Origin: Circinella minor
Lineage: Eukaryota > Mucoromycota > Mucoromycetes > Mucorales > Lichtheimiaceae
Length of the DNA: 64,000 bases
NCBI GenBank assembly: GCA_016758965.1
Contig: JAEPRB010000186.1
Span: forward strand, 1-64,000
Direction of reading: 5' to 3'
The notes under the pieces were generated by a model, which was given only the letters and a program-made list of their open reading frames with translations, had not been told where the DNA came from and did no database searches. The translations under genes were made by a program, and so were the position numbers. Positions 42,766 through 54,791 of the stretch are shown in pieces; the first letter of the stretch is position 1; each line of letters begins with the position of its first letter.

Positions 42766-43219
42766 ACTCTTTTTTTTTCCATACATTTTTTGCCTACTTT
42801 TTTTCTCCCTTCATTATAAAATATACATAAATCAAACAAAAGAAATGAAACGTTTTTTCTTTGATCTTTTTTCTTTTCTTTTTATTCATAAAAAATGATT
42901 GCTTAAGGAAAGGGTTCTATCATGTTTACAACAGCAATCATAAGTGCTTCAAAAGTAATAACTGAAGATCTATTGAACGTACATCGCTTATCCGTGTTTC
43001 ATACCAAAACTATTACTAGATCCCAGAGCAGTAACATGTTATTACACCTTTCGCACTATTGAAAACGATTAAGAAAACTTTTCCATGAATTTGACCAGTA
43101 CATCGACCAACGCGTGCTATTTGCTTATAAAATGTAAGAAAAAAAGCAAAGTAAAAATGATATTTCTTTGCCCAAATGTGAAGAAACGCGTATCTTCTGA
43201 AAAACTGCTTCAGCAACTA
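42766..43219. other. Intergenic, 5' side of the LINE target site
   Basis: Holds the RUVBL1 3' flank. A plus-strand coding-like stretch (LFHEFDQYIDQRV near 43080-43120) may be a relic, since the sequence across the LINE target site also keeps a short open frame. No gene supported. Confidence 0.4.
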
Positions 43220-43233
43220 TGCAAAAGGATGTT
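43220..43233 (+). repeat. LINE target-site duplication, 3' side copy
   Basis: TGCAAAAGGATGTT, identical to 49106-49119. Its last two T bases are shared with the poly(T) run, so the inner boundary is ambiguous by two bases. Confidence 0.9.
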
Positions 43234-43463
43234 TTTTTTTTTTTTTTTTTTTGTATGAGAAAAATCATTTTATTTCCTGAAAAGATAGTTGGGATATAAG
43301 AAATAATAGTAGTTAAACAAAAAGAGAACATGATGATTATTGAGATAAATTGAAATGAGGGGAATTATAATAAACTATGAATAAAGGAATATTCCTTTAT
43401 GACAGAATAAAAATAATAAAAAAAATATGTAATAACCAAAGTGGATATAAAGAAGATCATGAA

Positions 43464-46400
43464 TCAAGAATTATGAGTGTGATTATTTCGATTTTCGCAT
43501 TCTATTTTCCGTAACCGAAGGGTTGCTATTGCGGCGATCCTAGGGGGCCAAAAGTTTTCCTGTCGAAAGACCCATCCCCAATTTCCATCCCATATGGACA
43601 AGATAGTAGTAGCAATGAGAGTGGCAAAGTCCAAATGAAGACCTTGCTTGAGTAAGAGTGGAGCAGTAGATAAAGACTTGATATGTTCATATGTGAGTTG
43701 CTCTGGTTGTTGAAGGAAAAGGTTTGCTATGATCTGCCAGACTTGTTGTTTAATTCGACACCCCCATAGGAAATGGTCTTGAGTATCCAACTGATCACAA
43801 AAAATGCACAATGGTGATTGACAAAATTGAGGAATAATTCGATGTAGTCGGTCACGACACGATATTTTGTTATGTAGTGCGCGCCACCATATAGTATGAG
43901 ATCGATGAATAAAAGAGGAACGCCAAAATCTGGACCATGTTGCTTGGGTTTCTCGAGGATATAGTTCAGATAGTTGATGTAGTGCAGGACGAAAACGTTG
44001 TCGATATTCTTTACTTGTTAAATTGATGATTGGAAGTCCATCTGACAAAGTAGATTTAATAATATCACTGGTATCCGATGGCATTTCAGCTGTTCCTGTA
44101 CGACTTGTTAGAGATATAAACTCAGGTCTTATGGAAAAGTGACCTTGGTCGCGACGCCGAAAAAAATCAGTAATAAGGTGTCGGTGACGAGATCTGAAAC
44201 CAATAGGTTGTTCTTGTAGTCTTCCTTCTGGATATCGAAGGTAGTAACCATCTTTGATCTTGACTTGTTTCCATTTTTGTAGCAACCGAGTAAGGTCATT
44301 TGATGGTAAGCGATCTTGGGAAACAACAATAGTGCATAGCGGAAAATCCATAATATGAGAATGGTTGACTTGAGACCAATCAATAGATATGTCAAGTGTG
44401 TCAATGGTTCGAAAGAAATTGAAAAAACATCCAAAGGATGTAAGTGGTGTTGATCGACAACCACTAAATAATATCGGGTAGATCGCTGATTTTGTGCCAG
44501 AAAAAAGTTTGAGGCAATGACGAAATATATCCAACAGAAAAGAATGGTTATCATCAGCATAGTCAATAAGCGGTAAAATCCAACGAAGTTGAAGGGCTGA
44601 ATGTTGAACCGTTGGATCCAGTATGGCTACACCACCCTCTTTCTTTGGTCTTGAACATGTGGAGAAACTAACCGGAGGAAACACCTTTTTGGTAACAAAT
44701 TGATATACAATCGACCGGATTTGTGTAAGATATGTTTTGGTAACAGGTAGAATACATATTGAATGCCAAATTTTACTAAGAAGTAAAGAATTAGCCACCA
44801 TACCTCGTCCTTGTATTGATAAAGACCGTTGCGATAAAATTTGAACTTGTTGTTGTATTTTTTTTTTTTGTGGAATTCAAAAAAATATTGAGCTGTGTCT
44901 TGTTGTGGGTCAATGGATAGCCAAGGTACATAACTGGGTTGGTATTGTGTTCATCATTCCATACGTTGATACCAGCCCGATTCAATGCAGCGATCCAAGG
45001 TAATTGTCTTTTCCCAGATAAGGAGAGAGCGACCGTTTTGTCCTTGTTTAGTTGTGCGTTAGATGCCCGACCATATAAATTGAGTAATTCCAAAAGAACT
45101 GATAGTTCTGATGGATTGGATAAAAAGATTAGTACATCATCAGCATATGCTAACACCTTTAATTTTGGTGTGATGACATCTGGAACATTCGGAATGACCC
45201 GCCGTGGGCTATTGAAAGAGAAACCTTGAATTGAATTGGAAGCCAAAATTGCTCGCAGTAATGGCTCCAAAGCGAGATTGAATAATAATGGTGATAAGGG
45301 GTCTCCCTGACGGAGACCCCTTTCTTGATTGCAAGGTGTAGATATGTGTCCATTTACGTTGATGCATAAGGTGGTATTAAAAAATAAAGAGCAAAGATGA
45401 TCAATTAAATTAGTGGGAAAACCGAAACAAAATAATACCATACGTAAATACAATGGGTGCACACGATCGTACGCCTTTTGTTGATCGATCAATAATGCAA
45501 TTCCAGGAATATTGTATTTTTGTGCAATGTCCATTGTTAATCGTGCTGCTAGACCGTTGTCGGCGATGAAACGTTGGCGAAGAAAACCGGTTTGGTGGTG
45601 ATTAATCAGTTGTTGACAAGGTGACAGAAAACGATTGGCCAAAATTTTTGTAAAGAGTTTACCATCGGCACATGCAAGCGAGATGGGTCGCCAGTTTTTA
45701 AGGTCAGTCAAATCCCCTTTTTTTGGTAATAATGTAATAATTGAACGTTGCCAGGTACTGGGGTATTGTCCAAATTTGAGCGCATCATTCAGTACTTGGA
45801 GGAATAGTGTTCGGTATGCCGAAATATCAAAAATAATCTTGAGTATAGCATATGGAATACCGTCAATTCCAGGACTACTATGAAAAGGTAATTTTTTGAG
45901 ACATGTTTCTAATTCATCATCCAAGATCTCATTAGTGAGTTGATCCCTATCTGCTTCTCCCAATTTCACGTCGGTGGGAACATAAGCCAAAATGTTGGTT
46001 ATATCTTGAAATTGTACTGTATCGGCAGTATATAGTTGTTGATAAAATTCAGATGCTCGTTGTAAGAGACCATCAGTTGAGCGAACTAGTGTTCCATCGG
46101 ATTGGCGAAGAGATGTAATAATTTGTCGTTGTTGACGAGTTTTCAGACAATTATAGAAATACTTGTTTGAACGTTCTCCCTTTTCACGATAACGAATACC
46201 TGCGCGAAGAGCTAAAATATTGCCTTCATGGTCTAGGTGTTCATCAATTTGTTGTTCAACGTTAGCTATGTGTTGTTGTGTGTTGTGAATAAATTCGTCG
46301 TCGTGTAAATCGTTATTCAGATTATTGTCAGCTTGGTGTTGTTGGTGTTGTTGGAGCGATTGCTGGAAAATTTTGTGAGATCGATGTAATGACTTCATAT

Positions 46401-47394
46401 GTTGTTTTTTTTTTGCGCCTTGTTTTCGACAATAAGATTGTGTAAATGATTTAATACGAGATTTCAAAAAATCCCACTGATAAGCAGCTGATTGATCGGC
46501 AGGTAGTCTGTGTATTCCAGCTTCAAGAAATTCTTTAAAATCACGAACAAAAGAAGAATTTCTAGCTAGATAAGGGTTCATGCGCCATACCCCAAGTCCT
46601 GATGGTGGTTCAAAAAGGCGAAGACCAATTGATACCGCGTGATGGTCGGTTTGTAGAGATACAAAATTGACTTGTGGATAAGCTGTATCAGGGAGTAGAT
46701 CTCCCGAAACAAGTATAAAATCGATTTTGGATTTACCTTGGTGGCCAAAAAAGGTGTTTTGTGCAAAAACAAGTGGCTCAAATTGAAAAGGATCATGCCA
46801 ATCAGTTTCCAACCATCGTACCCATGATCCAGTATTAGGTGTACGTGGTCCGGTGTGGTGAATATTGTAGTTGAAGTCACCAAGTATAATGCTACGTTGT
46901 AGTTGTTGTTGTTGTGGTATTAAAGCTGAAAGCGTATTATAGAATTCAGGTCGTTGTTGTCGGCATGCTGGCGCATATATCACATATACATTAATGGGTG
47001 TAAAAAGGTCTTGATGGTGAAAAATTTTTGCATGTAAAATGCGGCCATCAAGTGATGACCAAACAGGGTGAATTTTAAGATCAGCATCAAAGGATATTAA
47101 TCCACAATGCTGTGTCCATGTACTGGATTTAGTTTTGAGAGCTAAATCAAAACTGTGTTGTAAAAAATAATTATATGCGTGAGTTTCTTGTAAGGCTAAA
47201 ATTTTACTTGATAGCGAACGAATTTGGTGAGGAAAAGTTTGATGTTTTTTAGAATTTGTTTTTTTGAGGCTTCGACAGTTTAGGGAAGCAATTGGTATAT
47301 ATGGTGTTGGTATATTAATCGTCATAATAATAAAAATTCTGGTTGGGTGTTTATTTTGGCTGTTCATGTTCCCCTGTAGAACCATATGATACAT
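43464..47394 (-). pseudogene. LINE ORF2: endonuclease, reverse transcriptase, zf-RVT; one frameshift
   Basis: Frame one runs 47394-44791 and frame two to 43464; they meet at a 12-base A run (plus-strand T run 44858-44869). A run one base shorter would join them. The first ATG overlaps the end of ORF1 by 44 bases; ATG at 47325 (MTINIPTPYIPIASLNCRSL) is an alternative start. The endonuclease shows LNCRSL, LALQETH, IILGDFNYN and SKIDFILVSGD with LQTDHHAV. Reverse transcriptase motifs are LLPKKGD, NWRPISLACADGKLFTKIL, QKAYDRVHP, GLRQGDPLSPLLFN and LAYADDVLIF. The second frame gives the thumb region (LLLSKIWHS, RPKKEGG) and the zf-RVT finger CIFCDQLDTQDHFLWGC. It copies LINE RNA at the nicked target. 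The break may be a sequencing error in a homopolymer. Confidence 0.9.
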
Positions 47395-48993
47395 CTAAAT
47401 GCATGTTACGTGATTGCGATGTTTCAGATTGTAAGGGGTGGTGAGATGTTGATTTACTTTCAGTTGATTGTTGTTTCATTTTTTCTTGGCGTCTAGTACT
47501 AATTTTTTGTTGTGCACGTTCTGTACCATCACGAATAGGACGTTGAGTGGTACGACCTTGAACCTGTTTAATTTGTGGTACGGGTTTTGTGTGCTGTTTT
47601 TTTCCTTTTGTAGCTAGTTGCCTTACAACGTCGTGTTCGGTGGTTTGTTCTAAGGTTATGTCATTAGTAGTTGGTGTAGCACCTGATGTGGTAGTTGAAG
47701 AGGCAGGTGTGTCAAGCAAACTATTCCCCTGTATAATTGCCGTAGTATTTTTAGACGATGATGTTGTTGCTTGGGTTGTATTATCATTGCCATTGCCCTT
47801 TTGCTTTTGGTCGTCTTTTCCAATGTTGTTGTTGTTATTTGTTTGTTGCTCGTTCGTGTTGTTATTGTTGATGGTTTCGTTATTACTCAAGCCATTATTT
47901 ATATTTTCTTCTTTGGTGTTGTTGTTATTGTGTTGACCTATTGAATTGTCTTGTTTGTTGTTATTGTCGATGCATTGTTCTTCTCCTGTATTGCTACTGC
48001 TTTCGTTACTGTGGTGGTGATCTCCATTTTTTTTTTTTTTTTGTCACCGGTAATGTTGATAATATCGTCATTTGAACTAGGACCAGGTTTTTTGGTATTC
48101 TCAACACCATCGTTAGAATCTTTGGCGTCCGATTGGACTTTGATGTCGGCACCGTGTTGGTTTGGCTTACGCTTATCACCAATTCGTGCATCATTTACTT
48201 TTGGACATTTACGAATAAAATGATCGGTACTTCCACAGCCATGACAGGTACGATCTTTTATGCCCAGTTTTTTAATTTCTGGACAGTCGGCTATGACATG
48301 TTTTGGTGTATGACAATAAAAACAATGACGTTCCATTCCTCTCCATGTTGCCAAAATGTTTCGTTTACCAAATAAAGGAATGACGTGGCATAGTGGTGAA
48401 TAGGGTTCTTCGTCATTTGTAGAGGTATCAATAATAGCATATCCCCGTCCATAAAACATAGTGCTAATAGGATCCACGTATAAACCAATATGCAGAATTT
48501 TCCCAAAAAGGCCTAGAGCATTTTTAAGGAGAGGAGTCAGGCGGTCTTGATGTAGTAAGGGTAACTGTTCCAAGTTGACCTTGTAGACCTCATTCTCCGC
48601 TCCTATAGTTGGTGTACCCAGAATGGTTTTGTTTTCAAAAGAAACACCATCGTTGCAAGCTTTTAAACTGTCTTGTTCGTTCGTAAAAGCTACTATCGCG
48701 CCATTGAATTGTTTGGGAGCGACTTTGTGACCGATTGCTGATGGATATTGTTGCTTGAGGTGTGCCATAAAACGTTGGGGTTGATTACCAATTGTTCGAA
48801 AATCGAAAAAGACACTGTTTTCTTCGTCAGATCGAATCCACTGTCTTTCGATTTTTTTTACTTTTTCTGCTGCTTTTGCCTCTTTATCTTCAAAGGTAGT
48901 CAATTGCGTTCCTTTGATACCTTTCGTATATGAACAAAAATTTTGCCAATGTTGAGCAGGTGTCAAATTGAATGACGCCTGCTCAGAAGCCAT
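47351..48993 (-). pseudogene. LINE ORF1: zinc-knuckle RNA-binding protein; one frameshift
   Basis: Starts at ATG 48993 (MASEQASFNLTPAQHW); the longer frame to 49122 would begin in the flanking target duplication. Two CCHC knuckles follow the N-terminal domain: CFYCHTPKHVIADC and CHGCGSTDHFIRKC. The frame closes at 47938, just after a 16-base A run (plus-strand T run 48027-48042). In another frame the coding continues without stop to 47351 as an Asn/Thr/Gln-rich basic tail. A run of 14 or 17 would restore one chain. The protein would bind LINE RNA to form the transposition RNP, as known for ORF1 products. Confidence 0.82.
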
Positions 48994-49105
48994 AGGTGTA
49001 GTTGTTGGTGGTGTAATTGCGGTGGTTGTAGTTGTTATATACTCCAAAATAATGGGTTGTGATTGGTTCGTTCTCCAGAAAGTGTTGAAAATCGGAAAGA
49101 GCCCC

Positions 49106-49119
49106 TGCAAAAGGATGTT
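49106..49119 (+). repeat. LINE target-site duplication, 5' side copy
   Basis: TGCAAAAGGATGTT, identical to 43220-43233. It marks the 5' end of the element at 49105. Confidence 0.9.
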
Positions 49120-50436
49120 CAAGCAAATATGTCATATTGTATCAACCAATCAGATTTAGAAAATAAGCCAACTTTCAGACAACTAAGTGCACGACAAGGA
49201 CTATCACAAGAATCATTACACAATAGTTCCGTAATCCCGACGACCTTACTATTCAAAAGATTTTAACAAATTGGAAACTGTGTCAGGTCACATCCACGGA
49301 GCTTTGTGATCTGCAGCCAAAACTAGTTGCTTAAAGAAGTAATAGCTTTAATAATAGGTGAAAGAGAGATGTTATGATCGGCATGTATTCGGGTTAATTT
49401 TTTCTCTCATAAAATATAAAATCCCATATTACATAGTACCGATATCCAAGAATACCTTGGTGTGGTGAAAGAGTGCGAAGAGCGTTCAATACACAGTCCT
49501 TATATGATTAACTTTCCGAACATTGTAATAGAAATATTTAAAGTTCATTGTACTACAGAGTATATCAAGTCCTAATCCAACTCTTCACCAGGTCCTTTTC
49601 TGAGTCAGTGAAAAATCACATCTGATCAGCCAATATATTGTTTATATCTTCTATGATCGACAGCAGCTTAGGGGACTGATATAAGACGGAATTCAGTAAC
49701 ATTTTGTGAGCTTTGAAAAAAAGATACCCCTTTTTTTATGAATAACCACTGAATATATACTGCAAGGAAGAAATGATGGTATTTTACGCGCGATAAAAAA
49801 AATTCTTTATTTATTACAAATAATTGAAACAGGTTTTTCTATATAAACCTTTATTACCAAACGGTGTTAGAGCATCCACTTCCGAGTTAGGTACAGGGTC
49901 CTCAAGGTGTACTACCTAGTGGCGCGGCTGTAAATGTTTCATAACAAAAAAGGGATAAACACACAATGCAACTCTATCTTTTCTGTAGCAATCTCAGTCT
50001 TAACATCTATGGGAATCAAGTATCATATTGTTAGTCGTGTAATAATATTAACTGAATTTGCAGAAACTTTTGATCATGGACAAATATATGCTGTAAGAGT
50101 TACAAGGTGTCTACTGTTGGAATTCAGGTGATGTACAACAAATGATAAGTGGATCTATTTTCGAAGCGGAAAACCAAATTCAATGTAGTTTAGTATGTAT
50201 ATCAATTTACGAAACACATTCATCATCAGTGCGCCGCCTTTTTTTTTGTACCCAGTAAACAATAAAACAACAATAAAACCTGCTTCTTGTCTGGTTGTGT
50301 TTGTATTTCGTTTTCATTCTTTTCTTATTTTTCACACATCACCCGTCAATTTTTCTTTTTCATTGTTTAATTGATCAAGGCTCACACCAATTTTTTTTTA
50401 CCTTTCTATCAACCTTTTAATTAAAAAAAAAAGTGG
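49120..50436. other. Intergenic between LINE and RNA-dependent RNA polymerase
   Basis: The first 150 bp contain the plus-strand frame interrupted by the LINE, ending at 49266 (KPTFRQLSARQGLSQESL). A GC-richer patch at 49860-49935 has tRNA-like words but no cloverleaf. T-rich DNA at 50225-50420 is the promoter side of the next gene. No intact gene. Confidence 0.45.
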
Positions 50437-53400
50437 ATGATGGAGGAAGAAGATAATCCCACCATCTTTTCTAATGGACCATTACCAGAGAGTACGCCGG
50501 AATCTATTAGTCTGGTTGGACGTGCATTGTCCTGGGGGGTCCTGACTGATGAACGAACATTCATACAGGAACATATAATATATGAGGAAGTCAAATGTGA
50601 AATCAACTATTTATTGCGTCGGATCGTTTTATATTTCAGCATCAAGAAACACCAGTATAAAGCAGAATTCAATTTTAAAACTCTGTCAAAACGTCAAGTG
50701 CTTGCTGATTATTTACGCAAAAAAGAAAGGGATAACAGTGATAACAACAATCGACACAAGCAACAACAACAACAACAGCAACAACAGCAACAGCAACAGC
50801 AAGAAAGTATTGAAAATAACAATGACAGTAACAATAATAACAGCAACAGCAATAAGAACGGAGATAATAATAATAATAATAACAGTAAAAAGAAAGGAGG
50901 GTCACACAATAACAATGGTAAAAAAAATGAGCCCGACTATGAGGATGCTCAGCTATTATTTTTCACATTTCGTCTCAAGTATCCACCCGAATATTGGCGT
51001 CGTACACATAAAGGAGAAAGAAGTCGATATGATCGTTGGGAGCGTATGACAGAGATACCTGTTGCTCTTTTGAGTGATGATTATAATACTGATGATAGCG
51101 CAACAATCAGTCCATTAGGTAAACCTGTTCGTGTCGGTCATCAGCATCAAAGATCTTCTGATAGCAACAAATACCTTCCTTTAGATACGTGTATCGTTCT
51201 TCGTATGTCTTTTGAGAACAAGTCACCAATTCGTAAAAAATACATCAAAGCGTACAACAGTGGAAAAAAGTATCGACTAGTACAACAACTGCGTCCATCT
51301 CAGTCCCTTATACCTACAAAGAGTCTAAAACCACTACAACCTCATCCAATCTATCCCAATCCCAATGATGTGGAAGATGTGGAAGCCGAGTTTATAAAAT
51401 ACTACGCACTACAAAGTTGTATTTCTCGCTACTTATTGAATGAACGCCAATTAGATACCGTGTTTTATAAATGTTATGCCGATATCGACCCAGAAAAAGC
51501 AGCGCAAGTACTACAGACTATGTTGGCAACGAAGAAAGGAGGAAACCATGGACTTCGCAAAACAGTAGGTGAATTACTTAAATATGTTAGCGAACCAAAT
51601 CCTAGGCTTCACGTGGAACAGAATCAACAAGAGAGATCGTCATTATCAAGAAAGGAAGAAAAACAACGACAAAAACAAAAACAGCGACAACAAAATAAAT
51701 TAGTTAAAGTCAACAAAGTATCAATTACACCTACATCCATTCGATTAGAGCACCCTAAAAACGAAACCGCCAATCGTGTCTTGCGTCATTTTAAAAATAA
51801 TTTGGATCGATTTTTACGTGTTCAATTTATTGATGAGAACGGAAGTCGTATTCATAATTCTTTTAGACCTCAACATGACCACAATCTCCTTTATCGTCGT
51901 ATTGAACGCGTGCTTCGATACGGAATTGATATTCATGGTCGCCATTATACTTTTTTGGCATTTTCCTCATCACAATTACGTGAACACGGGTGCTGGTTTT
52001 TTTCTGATACTGAAAAATTGACAGCAGAATATATTCGTTCATGGATGGGTGATTTTTCCCGTGACAATATCGTCGCCAAATGTGCTGCTCGTATGGGCCA
52101 GTGTTTTTCTTCTACTCAGGAGGTTGTCAAAATTAGCCATGAAGAGATCATGAGAATTCCAGACATTAAGCGCAATGGATACACATTTTCAGATGGTGTT
52201 GGTCTGATATCCCAGAAAATGGCAAAAGACGTGATCGCTGCATCCTATCGTGGTTATATCTGGACTCACGCTTCTGCATTTCAATTTCGTTTAGGTGGCG
52301 CCAAAGGGGTATGTATCTACTTATATACATTTATAAATATAGTCATTTTTTTATCGTTCCTTTTCTCTGGTGTAGAAGTTATATCATAAAAAAAAGGAAG
52401 CTATACTATTTGTTCATCACATTAACGTTAAAGAAAACAAACAATTTGTATATATCTATATAGATGCTAACTGTCGTTTCGAATAATAAAAAAAGAAACA
52501 AGAGACTTCTTGGAAAAAACAAAAAATTAGCGTTACGTAAGAGTCAAATTAAATTCAAATCCAAACATAAAAAGTTGGAAATTATTCGTGGTGCTTCCTC
52601 TTCTCCCACCTATCTGAATCGTCAAGTGGTTCTATTATTGTCTTCATTGGGTGTAGATGACGAAATATTTTTGACATTATTAAATAACATGAAGGAACAA
52701 CTTGACAAGATTTTAACAGATCCTATCCACTGTGCTAACATGCTACGTGCTCATAGAGATGAATTTGGTATTTACGGAAATATGGCGCATTTAGTGGATA
52801 GAGGGTTTTTGGAAGCTAAGGACCCCTTTATTACAAATTTGGTCCAAATGTTTCGTGTTAGCAAGTTAAGAGAAGCTAAAAAAAAAGCCAGGATATATGT
52901 CCCAAATGCTACTACAGTAATAGGTGTTTTGGATGAGACTAATACTTTGAAAGAAAATCAAATCTTTTGTCAATTGTCAACAAGAAAGAAAAAAAACAGT
53001 GTGATTAAAGGATCTTGTGTTTTATATCGATCGCCAAGTTTACATCCTGGGGATATAAGAATTGTCGAGGCAGTGGATTGCCCAGATCTTCATGATTTGT
53101 ACGATATCGTTGTATTTCCTCAGCAAGGAAGTCGCGACTTACCGAGCATGTGTTCAGGGGGTGATTTAGATGGTGATATTTACAGGTATTTTTTTTTAAA
53201 AAAAGAAAGTGCTTAATACTGTCAATGTCATAGACAGAATCTGTAGATAACTAAATGATTCGTGTATGTCATATAGTATCATATGGGACTCAAGATTATT
53301 TCCAGCAATAGGGGATACGGAACCTATGAATCATCAACTAATTGAACCTCCTAAAGTAGAGGGATGTGTTAGTATTAACAACATTAAGGACTTTTTCGTT

Positions 53401-54508
53401 AATTACATTATTAACGATAATTTGGGACTAATTGCCAATGCTCACATGGCAATTGCGGACAATTCATCTCAAAATGCGTTTGACTCAACATGTATCGAGT
53501 TGGCTGAACTCCATTCGATGGCTGTCGGTAAAAAATAAGAGAGTGAGAGAGAGGGTGTGTGTGTACTGGATGATGCTTGATTAAATAATAACACCCGATG
53601 AGGCGGAGTGAAAATAATAATAAAGCTAATATGAAATGATGACATGCATAAATATAATAATAGATTTCCCAAAAACAGGTGCTGTTGCTCGACTTGAAAA
53701 TAGGCACAGACCAAAAAGATATCCAGACTTTATGGAAAAAACAGATAAATTGACTTATGAATCAAAAAAGATTTTGGGTCAATTGTATCGTGCTATTGAG
53801 GCAACTGAATTTGAAAACTATCGCAAGAAGTTGGAATTAGATACAAGGTATTATGATTCAAGAATGTTTGTCGCGGGAATGGTAAAGTATATCTGGTCGG
53901 CGCGAGAGCAGAAGAAACAATATGACCAAGATCTACGCGAATTAATGAATCAATATGGCATTGCTACTGAATCCGAGTTGATATCCGGTTCAATTGTGAA
54001 CTGGCTCAAAAGAGAAGATGGTCCGGATAAATTTCATGAAACAAGGCATGAAGTAAGAAGAGAAGTAACAAGGTTACGTGATGATTGGAGACGTGTTCAT
54101 TTTCCTACGTTGCCCAGTAGCAAGAATCATCATCGACGGAAGAAGTTTACACCAACACCAGAAGAAAAATGCAAAGCTGCAGCATTTTATTATGTTACAT
54201 ATCATCATTCAGAACAATACCCAAAGAAAAAAAGCAAGCGTATGTTAAGTTTCCCATGGCTGGCTCAAGAAATACTGTGTGTATTAGCCACAGAAAATCA
54301 CTTTTCCAACAAACCTATTGACACTATACCTGCATTAGACATTATGTCATTTAGTGGCAACAGTCGTAGAAACAACAGGAAAAGTATCAGTGCCGCCACA
54401 GCCACCATCCCAGATGATACAGCAGCAGAATTAATTACCGAAGATATGAATAGTTCATTCTCCTTTTCTGATACTAGTAGTACTGCTTCTTCAATGACAG
54501 ATGAATAA
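50437..54508 (+). CDS. Cellular RNA-dependent RNA polymerase (RNA silencing, QDE-1/RDR type)
   Basis: Four exons (50437-52308, 52464-53185, 53277-53527, 53664-54508) give 1229 residues. RDR enzymes copy single-stranded RNA into double-stranded RNA that Dicer cuts into small RNAs. The catalytic loop is GGDLDGDIYSIIW (DLDGD at about 857-861). Other landmarks are DGVGLIS, FQFRLGGAKG, SSPTYLNRQVVLLLSSLGV, HAVDFPKTG-like MAVDFPKTG and RYPDFMEK. The last intron acceptor was placed at 53663 so that AVDFPKTG is formed. Residues about 108-165 are a Gln run then Asn/Lys-rich sequence, an insertion in the N-terminal part. Conserved FSSSQLREHGCWFF and CAARMGQCFSST precede the core. A 43-residue Lys-rich stretch sits just after GAKG, where an intron also falls. 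It is the window's only silencing gene and lies about 1.3 kb from a LINE. Confidence 0.95.
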
Positions 54509-54791
54509 TAATATTATTATTCAATTATACACGAAATTAAATTTGTTTCTATTTCTTTTATTTCACCTTTTTATATTTCTTTCTACAAATATGGCCTGTC
54601 TATAAAAAAAAAAATTAAAGTTTTATTTTTACTTCTCAACAACCTTTTTTTTTTTTGTGTTGCGTTAGCTTTTTTGCTTCCGACCTTTTTATTTGGTACA
54701 GATTTTAACTCATAAAATTTCGGTTCGATTTTTTTTCTTTATTAACGTCCCCCCCCACCCCCTTTTTTCTTTTTTTTTTGTGCAAAGCCTC

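Larger units (their letters stand above)
43234..49105 (-). mobile_element. Full-length LINE (non-LTR retrotransposon), 5.87 kb
   Basis: On the minus strand the element starts GGGGCTCTTTCC at 49105 and ends in a poly(A) tail (T run 43234-43252 on the plus strand). A 14-bp perfect target-site duplication TGCAAAAGGATGTT flanks it at 43220-43233 and 49106-49119. ORF1 carries two CCHC zinc knuckles. ORF2 carries an APE-type endonuclease, a reverse transcriptase with AYADD, and a C-terminal Cys/His zf-RVT domain. This is an L1/Tad-like layout. Intact ends and an identical duplication indicate a full-length and recent insertion. The only two coding breaks are single-length errors in A runs. Confidence 0.93.

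Noticed and set aside
48994..49122. Extending LINE ORF1 to the ATG at 49122
   Set aside because: That codon lies in the flanking DNA and target duplication, outside the element; the ATG at 48993 is the first plausible internal start.
49861..49930. tRNA-like words (TTAGAGCATCC and GTCCTCAAGG)
   Set aside because: No acceptor or T-arm pairing and no B box; not a tRNA gene. A very old tRNA-derived SINE cannot be excluded.
50675..50915. Antisense Cys/Tyr/Leu-rich frames inside the RNA polymerase gene
   Set aside because: They are the reverse of the CAA/AAC tracts that encode Gln and Asn runs.
53521..53663. Acceptor before GTGCTGTTGC for the last intron of the RNA polymerase gene
   Set aside because: It would delete the conserved DFPKT block. 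The acceptor at 53663 restores AVDFPKTG in frame.
54693..54791. N-terminal extension of the acidic protein with FFFFINVPPHP-type sequence
   Set aside because: It is translation of the T- and C-tract promoter; the ATG at 54792 follows immediately and starts normal protein sequence.
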